DNA of 64,000 bases from Propionivibrio soli (GCF_025770765.1 NZ_JANZKY010000009.1:1-64000), one strand, 5' to 3'. Shown: positions 1 to 8,921, counted from the stretch's first letter. A program made the numbers and translations. Notes: generated from the letters alone by a model not told the origin.

Positions 1-932
1 AACACGGCAAGACGCAGCTCAACCAGGGGTACCTCATTCACCCGCGCACCGACGGCCAAGGCGCACCGCGCGGCGAAGGCTTTGAACTGCGGACCGACCA
101 CCACGGGGCGATCCGGGCCAAGGACGGACTCTTCCTGACCACCGAGGCGCAGACCGGCGCCACCGGTAAGCAGCTCGCGCGCGCGCACGCGCAGAGCCAG
201 CTCGACGCGGCGTACGAACTCACGAAGAGTTTGGCCGACGTTGCCACGAAACAACTCGCGGATACGCTCGAACACGGTCCCGAGACCGTCAGCCCGGACA
301 ATGCCCGGGAAGGGAAAACCACCGCCGGGCACTTGAAACACCACGTCGAGGCCCTCAAGGCCTGGGAGGCGGGGAGCAATACCGATAAGGAAGGCAAGAC
401 GGCGCACGACGAAGCCGGACGGCAACCGCTGCTGGTGCTCTCGGCGCCGGCGGGGATCGCGGCGCTCACGGGGCAGAACCTCTCGCTCGCCACGGGCACG
501 AACCTTGACTTCACCGCCCAGCGCGATACGAACCAGACGAGCGGCCGGCGTTGGCTCTCCAACGTCGGCCAGCACATGAGTCTCTTTGTGAATGGGGTGA
601 AGGACACCATCGCGATGAAACTCATCGCGGCGCAGGGCAAGGTCCAGGTGCAGGCGCAGCACGGGGAGGTCGAGGTCACGGCGGACAAGGATGTGACGGT
701 CACGTCGTGCAAGGGAAAGATCACGATCGCCGGCAAACAGGAAATCCTGCTCACCTCAGGCGGCGGCTACATCCGGATCAAGGATGGGAACATCGAGATT
801 CATTGCCCCGATACGGTGAGTATGCGAGCGGCCAAGCATCCGTGGACGGGGCCGGCACGGATGGATGTGCCTTATCCGCAGTTTCCGCAATCCGAATTTT
901 CCCGCAAGAAACGCTTCAATTTCTCCGCCTGA
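1..932 (+). CDS. vgrG: Type VI secretion VgrG spike protein, C-terminal part (5' end outside window)
   Basis: The reading frame is open from the left edge (codons begin at base 3) to TGA at 930-932, giving about 310 residues. The visible part matches the C-terminal half of VgrG: a stretch with GKTQLNQGYLIHPRTDGQG and RGEGFELRTDHHGAIRAKDG, followed by a DUF2345-type beta-rich region rich in DVTVTSCKGKITIAGKQEI-like repeats. VgrG trimers form the puncturing tip of the T6SS needle and carry cargo effectors at this end. The effector gene follows after 5 bases, so the last residues probably dock that cargo. The N-terminal gp27/gp5 part must lie upstream of the window. Family assignment is firm; the cargo link is inferred from adjacency. 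Confidence 0.9.
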   Translation, partial: HGKTQLNQGYLIHPRTDGQGAPRGEGFELRTDHHGAIRAKDGLFLTTEAQTGATGKQLARAHAQSQLDAAYELTKSLADVATKQLADTLEHGPETVSPDNAREGKTTAGHLKHHVEALKAWEAGSNTDKEGKTAHDEAGRQPLLVLSAPAGIAALTGQNLSLATGTNLDFTAQRDTNQTSGRRWLSNVGQHMSLFVNGVKDTIAMKLIAAQGKVQVQAQHGEVEVTADKDVTVTSCKGKITIAGKQEILLTSGGGYIRIKDGNIEIHCPDTVSMRAAKHPWTGPARMDVPYPQFPQSEFSRKKRFNFSA

Positions 933-937
933 AGAAC

Positions 938-3274
938 ATGCTGATCAGCCCTCCTTTTTTGCCCCCACGCAATGCAGATCAAACGGATGAGGCATGGCTT
1001 GAGACGGCCATGACCAGCGTGGCGACGGGCCATATCCCGGGTTGGGGTGACGAGACCATCGCAGGCAGCTACCCGGTCAGCCTCGAGCTTGGTTGGCATG
1101 GCGGTAGTCATCTTGTTGCTCCATCTATCGGCAATAACCTCGCCCTTCCTGTACGTGCCATTGCAGATGGTCGAATAGCCTATGTACGCCGCCCGACGGC
1201 TCGCACCACAGACGCTTCACCGCTCAACTATGGCGCAACAGCTCAGGGCAATTGCTGGACGAGTGACGGAGTGATACTAATCCGCCACGAAACCGATATT
1301 GGCGCCAACGCGCAAGGGCAAGCAACTACGGTCGTCTTCTATTCCCTATACATGCATCTCGAAAGCATTGCCGAAGGAGTGCGTAACAACCGGCCAATCT
1401 ATCGCAAAGACGAAATCGGCGCGGCTGGGTTTATCTACGGGCAACCCCATCGCATCCATTTTGAAATCTTTTGCGACCACGAGAATCTTCGTCTGCTCAC
1501 GGGACGTACCGAAGGAGATTTGGCGGTAGACCGGGATGGACGCTGTGATGCGGTATTCGGCGAGTTGTATTTCCGTCTTCCGGCGGGAACGTCGATCTAT
1601 CCATCCCAGCCGCTTGATAACGATCCAGTTGCACACCACCGTCCGCCCAATCAACCGGTTACCCAGCCTGCCGTACCGCTAGTCGCCACAAGCAGGACGA
1701 CGGAAGCGCTGATCGTCGGTCTACGCTATGCCTCTGGCGATGGTGTAGCCAACCAGCGGGGCAGCGCTTATCTGACGACCTACCGTGAAGATGGAACGCC
1801 TATAGGCGAACCACTCTGCGAGCAAGACGCCGAGTACAACCTCTATACCCGAGCCACGGCAATCAGCACGTCCTATCCGGTGGGCGCCCGTCCGGCGCCG
1901 AGCGCGGTGTATGAACTTTTGCGCTTCGGACGTATCCTCGACACGGCGCACGAAACGCTCACTCCGGCTAATGTGCCCCACTGGCGTCGGGTCCGCCACT
2001 CGGGGGGCGAGGGCTGGGCGAACCTAAACGCTCCCGATGTCCGCAAATTCAGTGATGCGGATTTCCCGCACTGGAAAGGCTGGCGCTTCGTCGACGATAG
2101 TGCCGATCAAGACAGCCGCTGTGATTCACCGACGATCCGGTCGTGGTTTGACAAGAACAAGGATGGCATCGTCGACGCCGCTGAGCCCAGGGAAAGCCTG
2201 TGCGACCAAACGATACTGCGCAAACTCGACCACTCCATCTGCCGTTTCCCGACCGAATGGCGCTCCTCAACACTGGACCAGCGCTGGGGTTGGCTCAAGA
2301 GCAAATCTCTGGAATGCTCTAACCCATTGAGCGAAGACGATTTCACCGCTTTTAAGGCGCACGCCGAAGCATTGTGCTTCTGGGAACGGGTTCCTGCCCA
2401 AAGCCCCCCGTTACCCGACAATCCGTGGCGCTTTCATCCACGCAGATTCATTCAGTTGTTCAGGAGATGCGGATGGCTAAGCCAAAGCGAGTTCGCCCAG
2501 TGCTTTCCAAGAAGAACGTTACATCTGGCAAACACGTCATTCCACCCTCAGTCTGTTGGATGGCAAACAGCGAACACTAGGGCAGATAGATGGAAATTGG
2601 CCTTTAATAGGACAACAAGAAAATACGGAATCGGAGCAGCGAGAAATCGGCTGACCCATTTTTTTGCTCACGTCATACCAGAGACGGGCTATTTAAGCCA
2701 GGTTAAGGAAGGCGCGGGTGAAAACCAACCTTATAGCCCATATTACGGTAGAGGGCTAATACAGCTTACGCGCCTAGACAATTACAGAAAGTACGGGAAG
2801 TTCCGCAAGTTTTCAATGGAACCCCCTCCCCCTCAATATCCCAACCTAGGGTGGGATCCAGATGAGCTAATAGCCAGGAGCAATACAGACTATAACGTTG
2901 AAAACTGTGCTGACAGTGCAGGGTTTTATGTTGCACAACGAGAAAATATGCTAAGCCACCTAGATGCTGGAGTTGAACAGGAAAATGCAATCATTGCAAG
3001 CAAAGACGTCAATGGCTATGTGGCAATAGAAAATCTGAATAGTTTGGATTCAAGGCTTCAATCGGTGATGTATCTAAAAAGTATCTTACTCGACCAACCT
3101 TTTCCGGCAACTCCCGAATTATTGAACTTTACATGGAGACGGAATAGCCAAAAAGAGGTAGTAATCGGTTCTAATGGACAACCAGAAATGACGGGAAATC
3201 CGCCACACGTCAAAAAGAAGTTTTATCCCACAGAGCATCATTTGAGCATTAACTTTGAACACCAAAAGCCATGA
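938..3274 (+). CDS. Putative T6SS cargo effector: M23-like peptidase plus GH19/lysozyme-like domain
   Basis: A protein of 778 residues. I place the start at ATG 938, five bases after vgrG; the frame is open further upstream but overlaps vgrG there. Residues about 45-190 resemble an M23 (LytM) fold, with ALPVRAIADGRIAYVRRP and PHRIHFEIFCD; the usual HxH is written HRIH (H171, H174), so activity is uncertain. An EF-hand-like loop, DKNKDGIVDAAE, starts at D405. The C-terminal third resembles GH19 chitinase or phage endolysin: HFFAHVIPETGYL with candidate catalytic Glu582, then YYGRGLIQLT. This suggests a peptidoglycan-degrading toxin that cuts both peptide and glycan. The last 750 bases are clearly AT-richer than vgrG. 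It overlaps the next gene by ATGA. Confidence 0.8.
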   Translation: MLISPPFLPPRNADQTDEAWLETAMTSVATGHIPGWGDETIAGSYPVSLELGWHGGSHLVAPSIGNNLALPVRAIADGRIAYVRRPTARTTDASPLNYGATAQGNCWTSDGVILIRHETDIGANAQGQATTVVFYSLYMHLESIAEGVRNNRPIYRKDEIGAAGFIYGQPHRIHFEIFCDHENLRLLTGRTEGDLAVDRDGRCDAVFGELYFRLPAGTSIYPSQPLDNDPVAHHRPPNQPVTQPAVPLVATSRTTEALIVGLRYASGDGVANQRGSAYLTTYREDGTPIGEPLCEQDAEYNLYTRATAISTSYPVGARPAPSAVYELLRFGRILDTAHETLTPANVPHWRRVRHSGGEGWANLNAPDVRKFSDADFPHWKGWRFVDDSADQDSRCDSPTIRSWFDKNKDGIVDAAEPRESLCDQTILRKLDHSICRFPTEWRSSTLDQRWGWLKSKSLECSNPLSEDDFTAFKAHAEALCFWERVPAQSPPLPDNPWRFHPRRFIQLFRRCGWLSQSEFAQCFPRRTLHLANTSFHPQSVGWQTANTRADRWKLAFNRTTRKYGIGAARNRLTHFFAHVIPETGYLSQVKEGAGENQPYSPYYGRGLIQLTRLDNYRKYGKFRKFSMEPPPPQYPNLGWDPDELIARSNTDYNVENCADSAGFYVAQRENMLSHLDAGVEQENAIIASKDVNGYVAIENLNSLDSRLQSVMYLKSILLDQPFPATPELLNFTWRRNSQKEVVIGSNGQPEMTGNPPHVKKKFYPTEHHLSINFEHQKP

Positions 3275-3705
3275 TTATAAAAAACAAATATTTTCTTTTT
3301 TGTTTGTTGGTTCTCTTCTATGGAAGCACCCGTGCTGACGTTGGCATCGACGTATTGTGTCTTTCGTCAACCGACCCAAAACCTGTCAATATGGAGATGC
3401 GCTTCTATTTTGACAAAGATGCTAAATGGATGACGGGATTTGTCAGATATAATTCAAAGAAAGCCATTCCCATTGTTCTTAAAAGCAGTGTGCGCGACGT
3501 GACGTCTCCGGATGCACCCATTGAGCACACAGATCTATGGTTAGAGATCGTAGATGGGAAGATCACAGGCGCTTACGAGATCACTATGCAGGGCACACAA
3601 ATTCCTTCGGCCACCTATGAAAACTACACGAGCAGAAGGAAGTTTTTCTTTCTTCTAAATAACGACATCGAAAGAGCTCCGGCAACCGGGTGCCAGTGGA
3701 AATAG
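3271..3705 (+). CDS. Small exported protein, candidate immunity to the upstream effector
   Basis: A protein of 144 residues whose ATG overlaps the effector stop codon (ATGA at 3271-3274), implying coupled translation. The N-terminus, MIIKNKYFLFCLLVLFYGSTRA, is a clear Sec signal peptide with a cut expected after TRA, so the mature protein is periplasmic. I recognise no family. Periplasmic location fits protection against a cell-wall hydrolase, and T6SS effector genes are typically followed by cognate immunity genes, but this role is inferred from position only. Composition is AT-rich like the effector tail, suggesting acquisition as a unit. Confidence 0.7.
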   Translation: MIIKNKYFLFCLLVLFYGSTRADVGIDVLCLSSTDPKPVNMEMRFYFDKDAKWMTGFVRYNSKKAIPIVLKSSVRDVTSPDAPIEHTDLWLEIVDGKITGAYEITMQGTQIPSATYENYTSRRKFFFLLNNDIERAPATGCQWK

Positions 3706-3785
3706 TGGACTAAGGGCCACGCCCCAAAGCATAGCTTCACAAAAAAATTGCCAAAGCCAAAAGGGAAAATCGCCCCACCAACATA

Positions 3786-4247
3786 GTGAACAGTGACTAT
3801 GAAGGCAATCTGCATATTTTTTTCTTCTTGTCCATCACGGCATATGCCTGTGGTGGCCATGATGTAAAGGAGAAAATGGCTCGCCAACTAATGAAAGATG
3901 ACGAATTCACAACCTTTGTTTGTGGTGATGAAAAACAGTGTCGTGATAACGTCGAAATCTTTACATCGGCACTAAATTTTAGAGAAAGACCAGCGAACAA
4001 AACCAACTCGCTTAAGATATGCCTGGTGGAATCTATCGTGAAGGCCAGAAATGGATATACCGGCATATTCATTAAAGGAGAATCTGGCGCGATCACTTAT
4101 GAGTTCTCTTTTTTCGGTTCTGGTATCGGCCCGACAAAGAGGTTAATTAATGGATATTTCACATTGGAAGGTCGCGAAATTATTGAAAGTGGCGTTGTGG
4201 AAAAAACGACGTTCGAATGGAACGGAAAGCACTACACAAGTAAGTAG
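3786..4247 (+). CDS. Second small exported protein, possible immunity paralogue; signal peptide may be frameshifted
   Basis: The open frame from GTG 3786 gives 153 residues, beginning with a non-standard polar stretch before a hydrophobic run FFFLSITAYA. An ATG at 3799 in the +1 frame starts MKAICIFF, which looks like the proper start of a signal peptide. One extra T in the seven-T run at 3817-3823 would join it in frame to FFLSITAYACGG. So either the GTG start is used, or the tract carries a real or sequencing frameshift. The mature part has four Cys and no family I know. It lies in the AT-rich tail of the vgrG island, 80 bases after the first candidate immunity gene. Confidence 0.6.
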   Translation: MNSDYEGNLHIFFFLSITAYACGGHDVKEKMARQLMKDDEFTTFVCGDEKQCRDNVEIFTSALNFRERPANKTNSLKICLVESIVKARNGYTGIFIKGESGAITYEFSFFGSGIGPTKRLINGYFTLEGREIIESGVVEKTTFEWNGKHYTSK

Positions 4248-4571
4248 CTAATCCGATCGAGGATACTTCGGACCACGAGTCCGAGATGCATAAGCTGAAG
4301 ACTGCCGCTCAAAGCGAGAGCACGAGGGTCAAAAGAGCGCTCCTTTTATACATGTAGTAGCCCCCGACACGGGGTGTGGTAAGCCTGCCTTCCCCGGCGC
4401 TTACTAATGAGTAGATTGCGTTCATTCACGCTTCCCCCACGCCACGCACTCGATAGCTCCGCAAGTAGCTTCACGGAGCCCACTCACAGTCAGTTAACCG
4501 ACCAAGAAGGCGATCTCCTCAACGCTCCAGGGGTTGACAAGCCGCGCTCAAAGAGCATCTAATTCGATACC
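4248..4571. other. Intergenic stretch at the end of the T6SS island
   Basis: No convincing gene, tRNA or terminator was found. Sequence composition returns toward the chromosomal average here. It separates the T6SS cargo module from the TRAP transporter operon and may be decayed DNA at an island edge. Confidence 0.4.
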
Positions 4572-4586
4572 ACATGTCCGATATGT
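4572..4586. promoter_or_regulatory. Candidate GntR/FadR-family operator upstream of the TRAP operon
   Basis: The 15-mer ACATGTCCGATATGT is an imperfect palindrome (ACATRTC.GAYATGT symmetry), 71 bases before the dctP start. A close relative, CATGTCTTATATGT, lies upstream of the GntR-type regulator gene at 10488-10501. Matching sites before a catabolic operon and its neighbouring regulator are what local GntR control would look like. Inference; no binding data. Confidence 0.55.
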
Positions 4587-4657
4587 GACTAATAACAACC
4601 GGTCTTATCGGGTGTGCCGCGTGTACGAGAGAATATTCGCAACTTAAAGGGGGGAAC

Positions 4658-5677
4658 ATGGCTAGTCTGGCTAGACGGGGCGTGCTGCGCGCGCTCGTTT
4701 CAGTTTCGTTGTTGACCGGGATCGGCGCCGCGCCGGTCGCTTCTTACGCCGCACCGGAGTTCGTGTTCAAGTACGGCAACAATCTGCCGGTTACGCATCC
4801 GCTCAACGTCCGCGCGAAAGAGGCGGCGGACCGCGTGTTCAAGGAGTCGAACGGACGGCTCCAGATCCAGATTTTCCCGAACAATCAGTTGGGCGGCGAT
4901 ACCGACATGCTGGCGCAAGTGCGCAATGGCGGCATCGACATGTTCACGCCGTCTGCCCTGGTTATTGCGACACTCGTGCCCTCGGCGGCGATCAATGCGG
5001 TCGGCTTCGCTTTTGCCGACTACAAGCAGGTCTGGGCAGCGATGGACGGCAAGGTCGGCGAGCACGTTCGTGAGAAGTTCGAGAAGGCGGGGCTGCACGG
5101 CTTGGAGCGCATGTGGGACAACGGTTTCCGCCAGGTCACCACGAGCAACAAGCCGATCAATTCGGCACAGGATATGGCGGGCCTCAAGATCCGCGTTCCG
5201 GTGAGCCCGCTCAGCGTGTCGATGTTCAAGGCACTCGGGTCGGCGCCGGCCAGCCTGCAGTTCTCCGAAGTCTATCTCGCCCTGCAAACCAAGGTCGTCG
5301 ACGCTCAGGAGAATCCGTTGGCAATCATCCAAACGGCGAAGATGAACGAGGTTCAGAAGTACTGCTCGCTGACCAACCACATCTGGGACGGCTACTGGTT
5401 TGTGATCAACGGCCGCTCGTGGAAGTCGCTGCCGCCGGATCTGCAGAAGATTTTGACCACCTCGTTCAATGAGGCCGGCCTGAAGCAACGTGAAGACATC
5501 CGCGCCCTTAACGACTCGCTGCAAAACGAGTTGAAGGCGAAGGGCATGGTGTTCAACACGACGACGCCGGAGACCTTCCGTGAAGCCTTGCGCAAAGCCG
5601 GTTTTTACGCCGAATGGCGCCAGAAGTTCGGCGAAGAAGCGTGGACCTTGCTTGAGCAGTACGTCGGCAAGCTGTAA
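4658..5677 (+). CDS. dctP: TRAP transporter periplasmic solute-binding protein (DctP family)
   Basis: A protein of 339 residues, the usual family length, behind a strong ribosome site (AAAGGGGGG, 4647-4655 region). An N-terminal signal with paired Arg (LARRGVLRAL) and a cut near SYA could use Sec or Tat. The DctP fold is shown by FKYGNNLPVTHP, QIQIFPNNQLGGDTDMLAQV and MAGLKIRVP, the Arg of which normally salt-bridges a substrate carboxylate. It should capture an organic acid in the periplasm and deliver it to the fused membrane subunit encoded 15 bases downstream. The adjoining BKACE and racemase-like enzymes suggest the ligand is an unusual keto or amino acid, but the sequence does not identify it. 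The symbol denotes the family, not a C4-dicarboxylate specificity. Confidence 0.9.
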   Translation: MASLARRGVLRALVSVSLLTGIGAAPVASYAAPEFVFKYGNNLPVTHPLNVRAKEAADRVFKESNGRLQIQIFPNNQLGGDTDMLAQVRNGGIDMFTPSALVIATLVPSAAINAVGFAFADYKQVWAAMDGKVGEHVREKFEKAGLHGLERMWDNGFRQVTTSNKPINSAQDMAGLKIRVPVSPLSVSMFKALGSAPASLQFSEVYLALQTKVVDAQENPLAIIQTAKMNEVQKYCSLTNHIWDGYWFVINGRSWKSLPPDLQKILTTSFNEAGLKQREDIRALNDSLQNELKAKGMVFNTTTPETFREALRKAGFYAEWRQKFGEEAWTLLEQYVGKL

Positions 5678-5692
5678 CCAAGGGAGCGGGCC

Positions 5693-7576
5693 ATGCAATC
5701 GCCTTCCGCAAGTCTGGCACTCGAAACGCCCGAACAGGAAGAGGTCACGGCGCTCAAGCGGGTCGTGACCCCGATCGACAAGTTCTTGGGCTGTAGCGTG
5801 GAGCTTGTCGCCGGCACCCTGGTTTTTGCCGAAATTGTCGTTCTGCTTTCGGGCGTCACGTCGCGCTACCTGCTGCACAGCCCGCTCGTCTGGGCCGACG
5901 AACTTGCTTCGATTCTGTTCCTCTGGCTCTCGATGCTCGGTGCCGTAGTCGCTTTGCGGCGCAGCGAGCACATGCGGATGACGGCCATCGTCTCCAAGAT
6001 GTCGGCGAGCAATCGTGCGTTCATGGATACCTTGGCGATCGTGGCTTCGCTGGCTTTCCTGCTGCTGATCTTCGGCCCGGCATGGGAGTACGCCAGCGAG
6101 GAAGCAATGATCACGACCCCTGCGCTTGAAATCAGCAACATCTGGCGCGCAATCGCGATCCCGCTCGGTTGCGGGCTGATGGCCGTTACATCGCTTCTCC
6201 GCCTGTGCCTCGTAGGAAAACGGATCAACGTCATCACCGCCGCCGTGGGCGTCGTCCTCGTCGTCGCCCTCTTCTACATGGCCGGGCCGTCGCTCAAGTC
6301 GCTGGGCAAGACCAACCTGCTCATCTTCTTCGTCGGCGTCGTCGGTGCCAACGTGTTTGCCGGCGTGCCGATCGCGTTCTCGTTTGCGCTCGCGACCTTC
6401 GGCTATCTCGGTTTGACGACGCGTACGCCGATGTTGGTGATGGTCGGGCGTCTTGACGAAGGCATGTCGCATCTGGTGCTGCTCGCCGTGCCGCTTTTCG
6501 TCTTCCTCGGCCAATTGATCGAGATGACGGGCATGGCGCGGGCGATGGTGCGCTTCCTCGCCAGCATGCTGGGACACGTAAAAGGCGGACTGTCGTACGT
6601 ACTGATCGGCGCGATGTACCTCGTGTCGGGCATTTCGGGTTCGAAGACGGCCGACCAGGCGGCCGTCGCTCCCGTGCTCTTCCCCGAGATGAAAGCACGC
6701 GGCGCGAAAGCGGGCGACCTCGTCGCCCTGCTCTCGATCACCGGTGCGCAGACCGAGACGGTGCCGCCAAGCATCGTCCTGATCACCATCGGTTCGGTCA
6801 CCGGCGTGTCGATCGCCGCGTTGTTCACCGGCGGCTTGTTGCCGGCGTTCATCGTCGGTATGGCGTTGTGTTTCGTCGTCTGGCGGCGCAATCGATCGGA
6901 AGACTTGAGCCAGGTGAAACGGGCAACGAAGAAAGAGATCTTTCAGCTCTTCGTCGTCGCCCTGCCGGCACTGGTTCTACCGTTCCTGATCCGCTTCGCC
7001 GTCGTCGGCGGCGTGGCAACGGCGACGGAAGTTTCGACACTCGGCATCGCCTACTCGGTGCTCGCGGGACTACTGCTCTACCGGCAGTTCGACTTCAAGC
7101 GCGCCGCGCGCATGCTCGTCGAGACGGCTTCACTTTCGGGCGCCATCATCTTCATCATCGGCGCGGCCACTTCCATGGCGTGGGGCCTTACGCAGTCCGG
7201 CTTTTCGCAGGATCTGGCGCATCTGATGAAGCAACTCGGCGGGCAGACGACGTTCATGATCGTTTCGATCTTCGCCTTCATCATTCTCGGCAGCGTCCTC
7301 GAAGGCATCCCGGCCATTGTGCTCTTCGGCCCCCTGCTCTTCCCGATCGCCAAGGAGATTGGCGTCAATGAGGTGCACTACGCCATGGTCGTCATTCTCG
7401 CCATGGGCGCCGGCCTCTTCTCGCCGCCGTTCGGTGTCGGCTACTACGGCTGCTGCGCGGTGAGCAAGGTCCATCCTGACGAAGGTATCCGCTACATCTG
7501 GGGTTACCTGGCGGCCCTGGTGTTCGGCCTGTTCATCGTCGCCTTCGTACCCTGGATCTCTACCGGATTCCTCTGA
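5693..7576 (+). CDS. TRAP transporter fused small and large permease subunits (DctQM)
   Basis: A protein of 627 residues. Residues about 25-200 are the four-helix DctQ part (PLVWADELASILFLWLSMLGAVVALRR is typical), and about 205-627 is the DctM part with roughly twelve helices. DctM signatures include GVPIAFSFALATFGY, GISGSKTADQAAVAPVLFPEM and GAGLFSPPFGVGYYG. The fusion is common in TRAP systems. It would couple uptake of the ligand bound by the preceding protein to a sodium gradient across the inner membrane. The ATG lies 15 bases after the dctP stop, with GGGAGCG as ribosome site. Confidence 0.9.
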   Translation: MQSPSASLALETPEQEEVTALKRVVTPIDKFLGCSVELVAGTLVFAEIVVLLSGVTSRYLLHSPLVWADELASILFLWLSMLGAVVALRRSEHMRMTAIVSKMSASNRAFMDTLAIVASLAFLLLIFGPAWEYASEEAMITTPALEISNIWRAIAIPLGCGLMAVTSLLRLCLVGKRINVITAAVGVVLVVALFYMAGPSLKSLGKTNLLIFFVGVVGANVFAGVPIAFSFALATFGYLGLTTRTPMLVMVGRLDEGMSHLVLLAVPLFVFLGQLIEMTGMARAMVRFLASMLGHVKGGLSYVLIGAMYLVSGISGSKTADQAAVAPVLFPEMKARGAKAGDLVALLSITGAQTETVPPSIVLITIGSVTGVSIAALFTGGLLPAFIVGMALCFVVWRRNRSEDLSQVKRATKKEIFQLFVVALPALVLPFLIRFAVVGGVATATEVSTLGIAYSVLAGLLLYRQFDFKRAARMLVETASLSGAIIFIIGAATSMAWGLTQSGFSQDLAHLMKQLGGQTTFMIVSIFAFIILGSVLEGIPAIVLFGPLLFPIAKEIGVNEVHYAMVVILAMGAGLFSPPFGVGYYGCCAVSKVHPDEGIRYIWGYLAALVFGLFIVAFVPWISTGFL

Positions 7577-7652
7577 AAAACCCCGTTTCCTGACCTGAGT
7601 CGGTGTGCGTTTCGGCGCCCACCGGCCAGGCCACCACCAAGGACTATGACAT

Positions 7653-8462
7653 ATGGGTAAATTGATCATCTCCGTCGCGCCGGTATCGGCGGCGGATACA
7701 CGCGTCATTCCCGCCGAAGTCGCCATGGAGGCCGTCGCCTCGGCACGGGCCGGCGCCGCGCTGGTGCATCTGCATGTGCGCGACCAAACCGGCAAGCTGA
7801 CGCCCGACGTCAGCGACTTCGAAGATACGATCAAGCGCATTCGCGCCGGGTCGGACATCATCCTGCAAGCCTCTTCTGGCGGCATTTCCAACATGAACAT
7901 GGAGCAGCGTTGCGCGCCGCTGCTCAAATGTCCGCTCGTCGAAATGACATCGCTCAACGGCGGCTCGGTGAACCTCGGCGACGCCGTCTATCCCAATTCG
8001 CTACCGGACATCCGCTATTGCGCGCAGCTTGCCGTCGAGAAAGCCATCGTTCCCGAATACGAGGTTTTCGAAGTTGGCATGATCAACGCGATCTGCGAGC
8101 TGGAGCCAGAACTGAAGCTGTCGCGACCGTTGCTGATCAATACCGTCTTCGGCCATCGCGGCACGATGCCGGCGACGATCGACGCTCTGGTCCACTTCCG
8201 CCACTTCATTCCGAAGGGCGCGTTATGGGGCGTGACGCACTTTGGCCGGCGCGACTTCTCCTTCATCGCCGCCGCCGTCGGCATGGGTGCGGATCTGGTG
8301 CGCATCGGTTTCGAGGACAGCAAGTTCCTCAACGCCACCGAGCGCGCTGAAAGCAACGTCCAACTCGTCGAAAAACTCGTCGCCATCACGCGCGGCATGG
8401 ACCGCGAAATCGCCACGCCCGACGAAGCCCGCCAGATTCTCAACATCCGGCCCAAGCGCTGA
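7653..8462 (+). CDS. Beta-keto acid cleavage enzyme (BKACE, DUF849 family)
   Basis: A protein of 269 residues in the family of 3-keto-5-aminohexanoate cleavage enzyme (Kce). These zinc enzymes convert a beta-keto acid plus acetyl-CoA into acetoacetate and a new acyl-CoA. Visible marks are the metal-binding VHLHVRD (H39, H41), SSGG, EMTSLNGGSVNLG, and the late Glu in VRIGFEDS, which supplies the third ligand in Kce. BKACE substrates vary widely and cannot be read from sequence. It follows the TRAP genes and precedes two small enzymes, so it probably acts on the imported compound or a product of it. Confidence 0.88.
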   Translation: MGKLIISVAPVSAADTRVIPAEVAMEAVASARAGAALVHLHVRDQTGKLTPDVSDFEDTIKRIRAGSDIILQASSGGISNMNMEQRCAPLLKCPLVEMTSLNGGSVNLGDAVYPNSLPDIRYCAQLAVEKAIVPEYEVFEVGMINAICELEPELKLSRPLLINTVFGHRGTMPATIDALVHFRHFIPKGALWGVTHFGRRDFSFIAAAVGMGADLVRIGFEDSKFLNATERAESNVQLVEKLVAITRGMDREIATPDEARQILNIRPKR

Positions 8463-8474
8463 AAGGAAATCACC

Positions 8475-8912
8475 ATGTTGCACAACCTGAACCAGCGGGC
8501 GGCGCGATCCGTGGTCGAGCACGCCCTCAAACTCTCGAACGAAAAGTATGGCGGGCGCGCACTCAGCGTGGCCGTCTGCGATCGCAACGGCTTCCTGCTC
8601 GCGTTCGCCCGCACCGACGACGCCAAGGTGCTCAGTATCGAACTGACGCAGCGCAAGGCCTATACGGCGGCGCGCATGGGCGTGCCGACACAATCGTTCC
8701 TGCAGCGATTGCAGAAAGAGAACCTGAACATCGCGTACTTCGCCGATGAGAAGTTCTCCGCGATGCCCGGCGGCATGCCGATCTACAACGAAGACAAGCA
8801 ATTGCTCGGTGCGCTCGCCATTGGCGGCATCTCCGCCGCGGAGGACCAGGAGGCGGCCGAAATTCTCGCGGCCGCGCTCGACGACGGCATGAAGAACAAC
8901 CAGTTTTGCTGA
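8475..8912 (+). CDS. GlcG/HbpS family (DUF336) protein
   Basis: A protein of 145 residues with no signal peptide, 12 bases after the BKACE gene. It has the DUF336 pattern: ALKLSNEKYGGRALSVAVCD, KAYTAARMGVPT and MPGGMPIY, with the closing EEDQEAAEILAAAL-like helix. Family members include the haem-binding HbpS, GlcG of the glycolate locus, and proteins found beside diol and aromatic-acid catabolic genes. The molecular role in such operons is unclear; an accessory or haem-related function is the cautious reading. Confidence 0.85.
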   Translation: MLHNLNQRAARSVVEHALKLSNEKYGGRALSVAVCDRNGFLLAFARTDDAKVLSIELTQRKAYTAARMGVPTQSFLQRLQKENLNIAYFADEKFSAMPGGMPIYNEDKQLLGALAIGGISAAEDQEAAEILAAALDDGMKNNQFC

Positions 8913-8921
8913 GGTGAAAAA

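Noticed and set aside
4248-4657. tRNA or attachment site at the T6SS island edge
   Set aside because: No cloverleaf or direct repeats found by eye.
4700-6577. Open frame of 625 codons on the minus strand opposite the TRAP genes
   Set aside because: His/Arg/Asp/Glu-rich shadow of high-GC coding DNA; the plus strand encodes clear DctP and DctQM.
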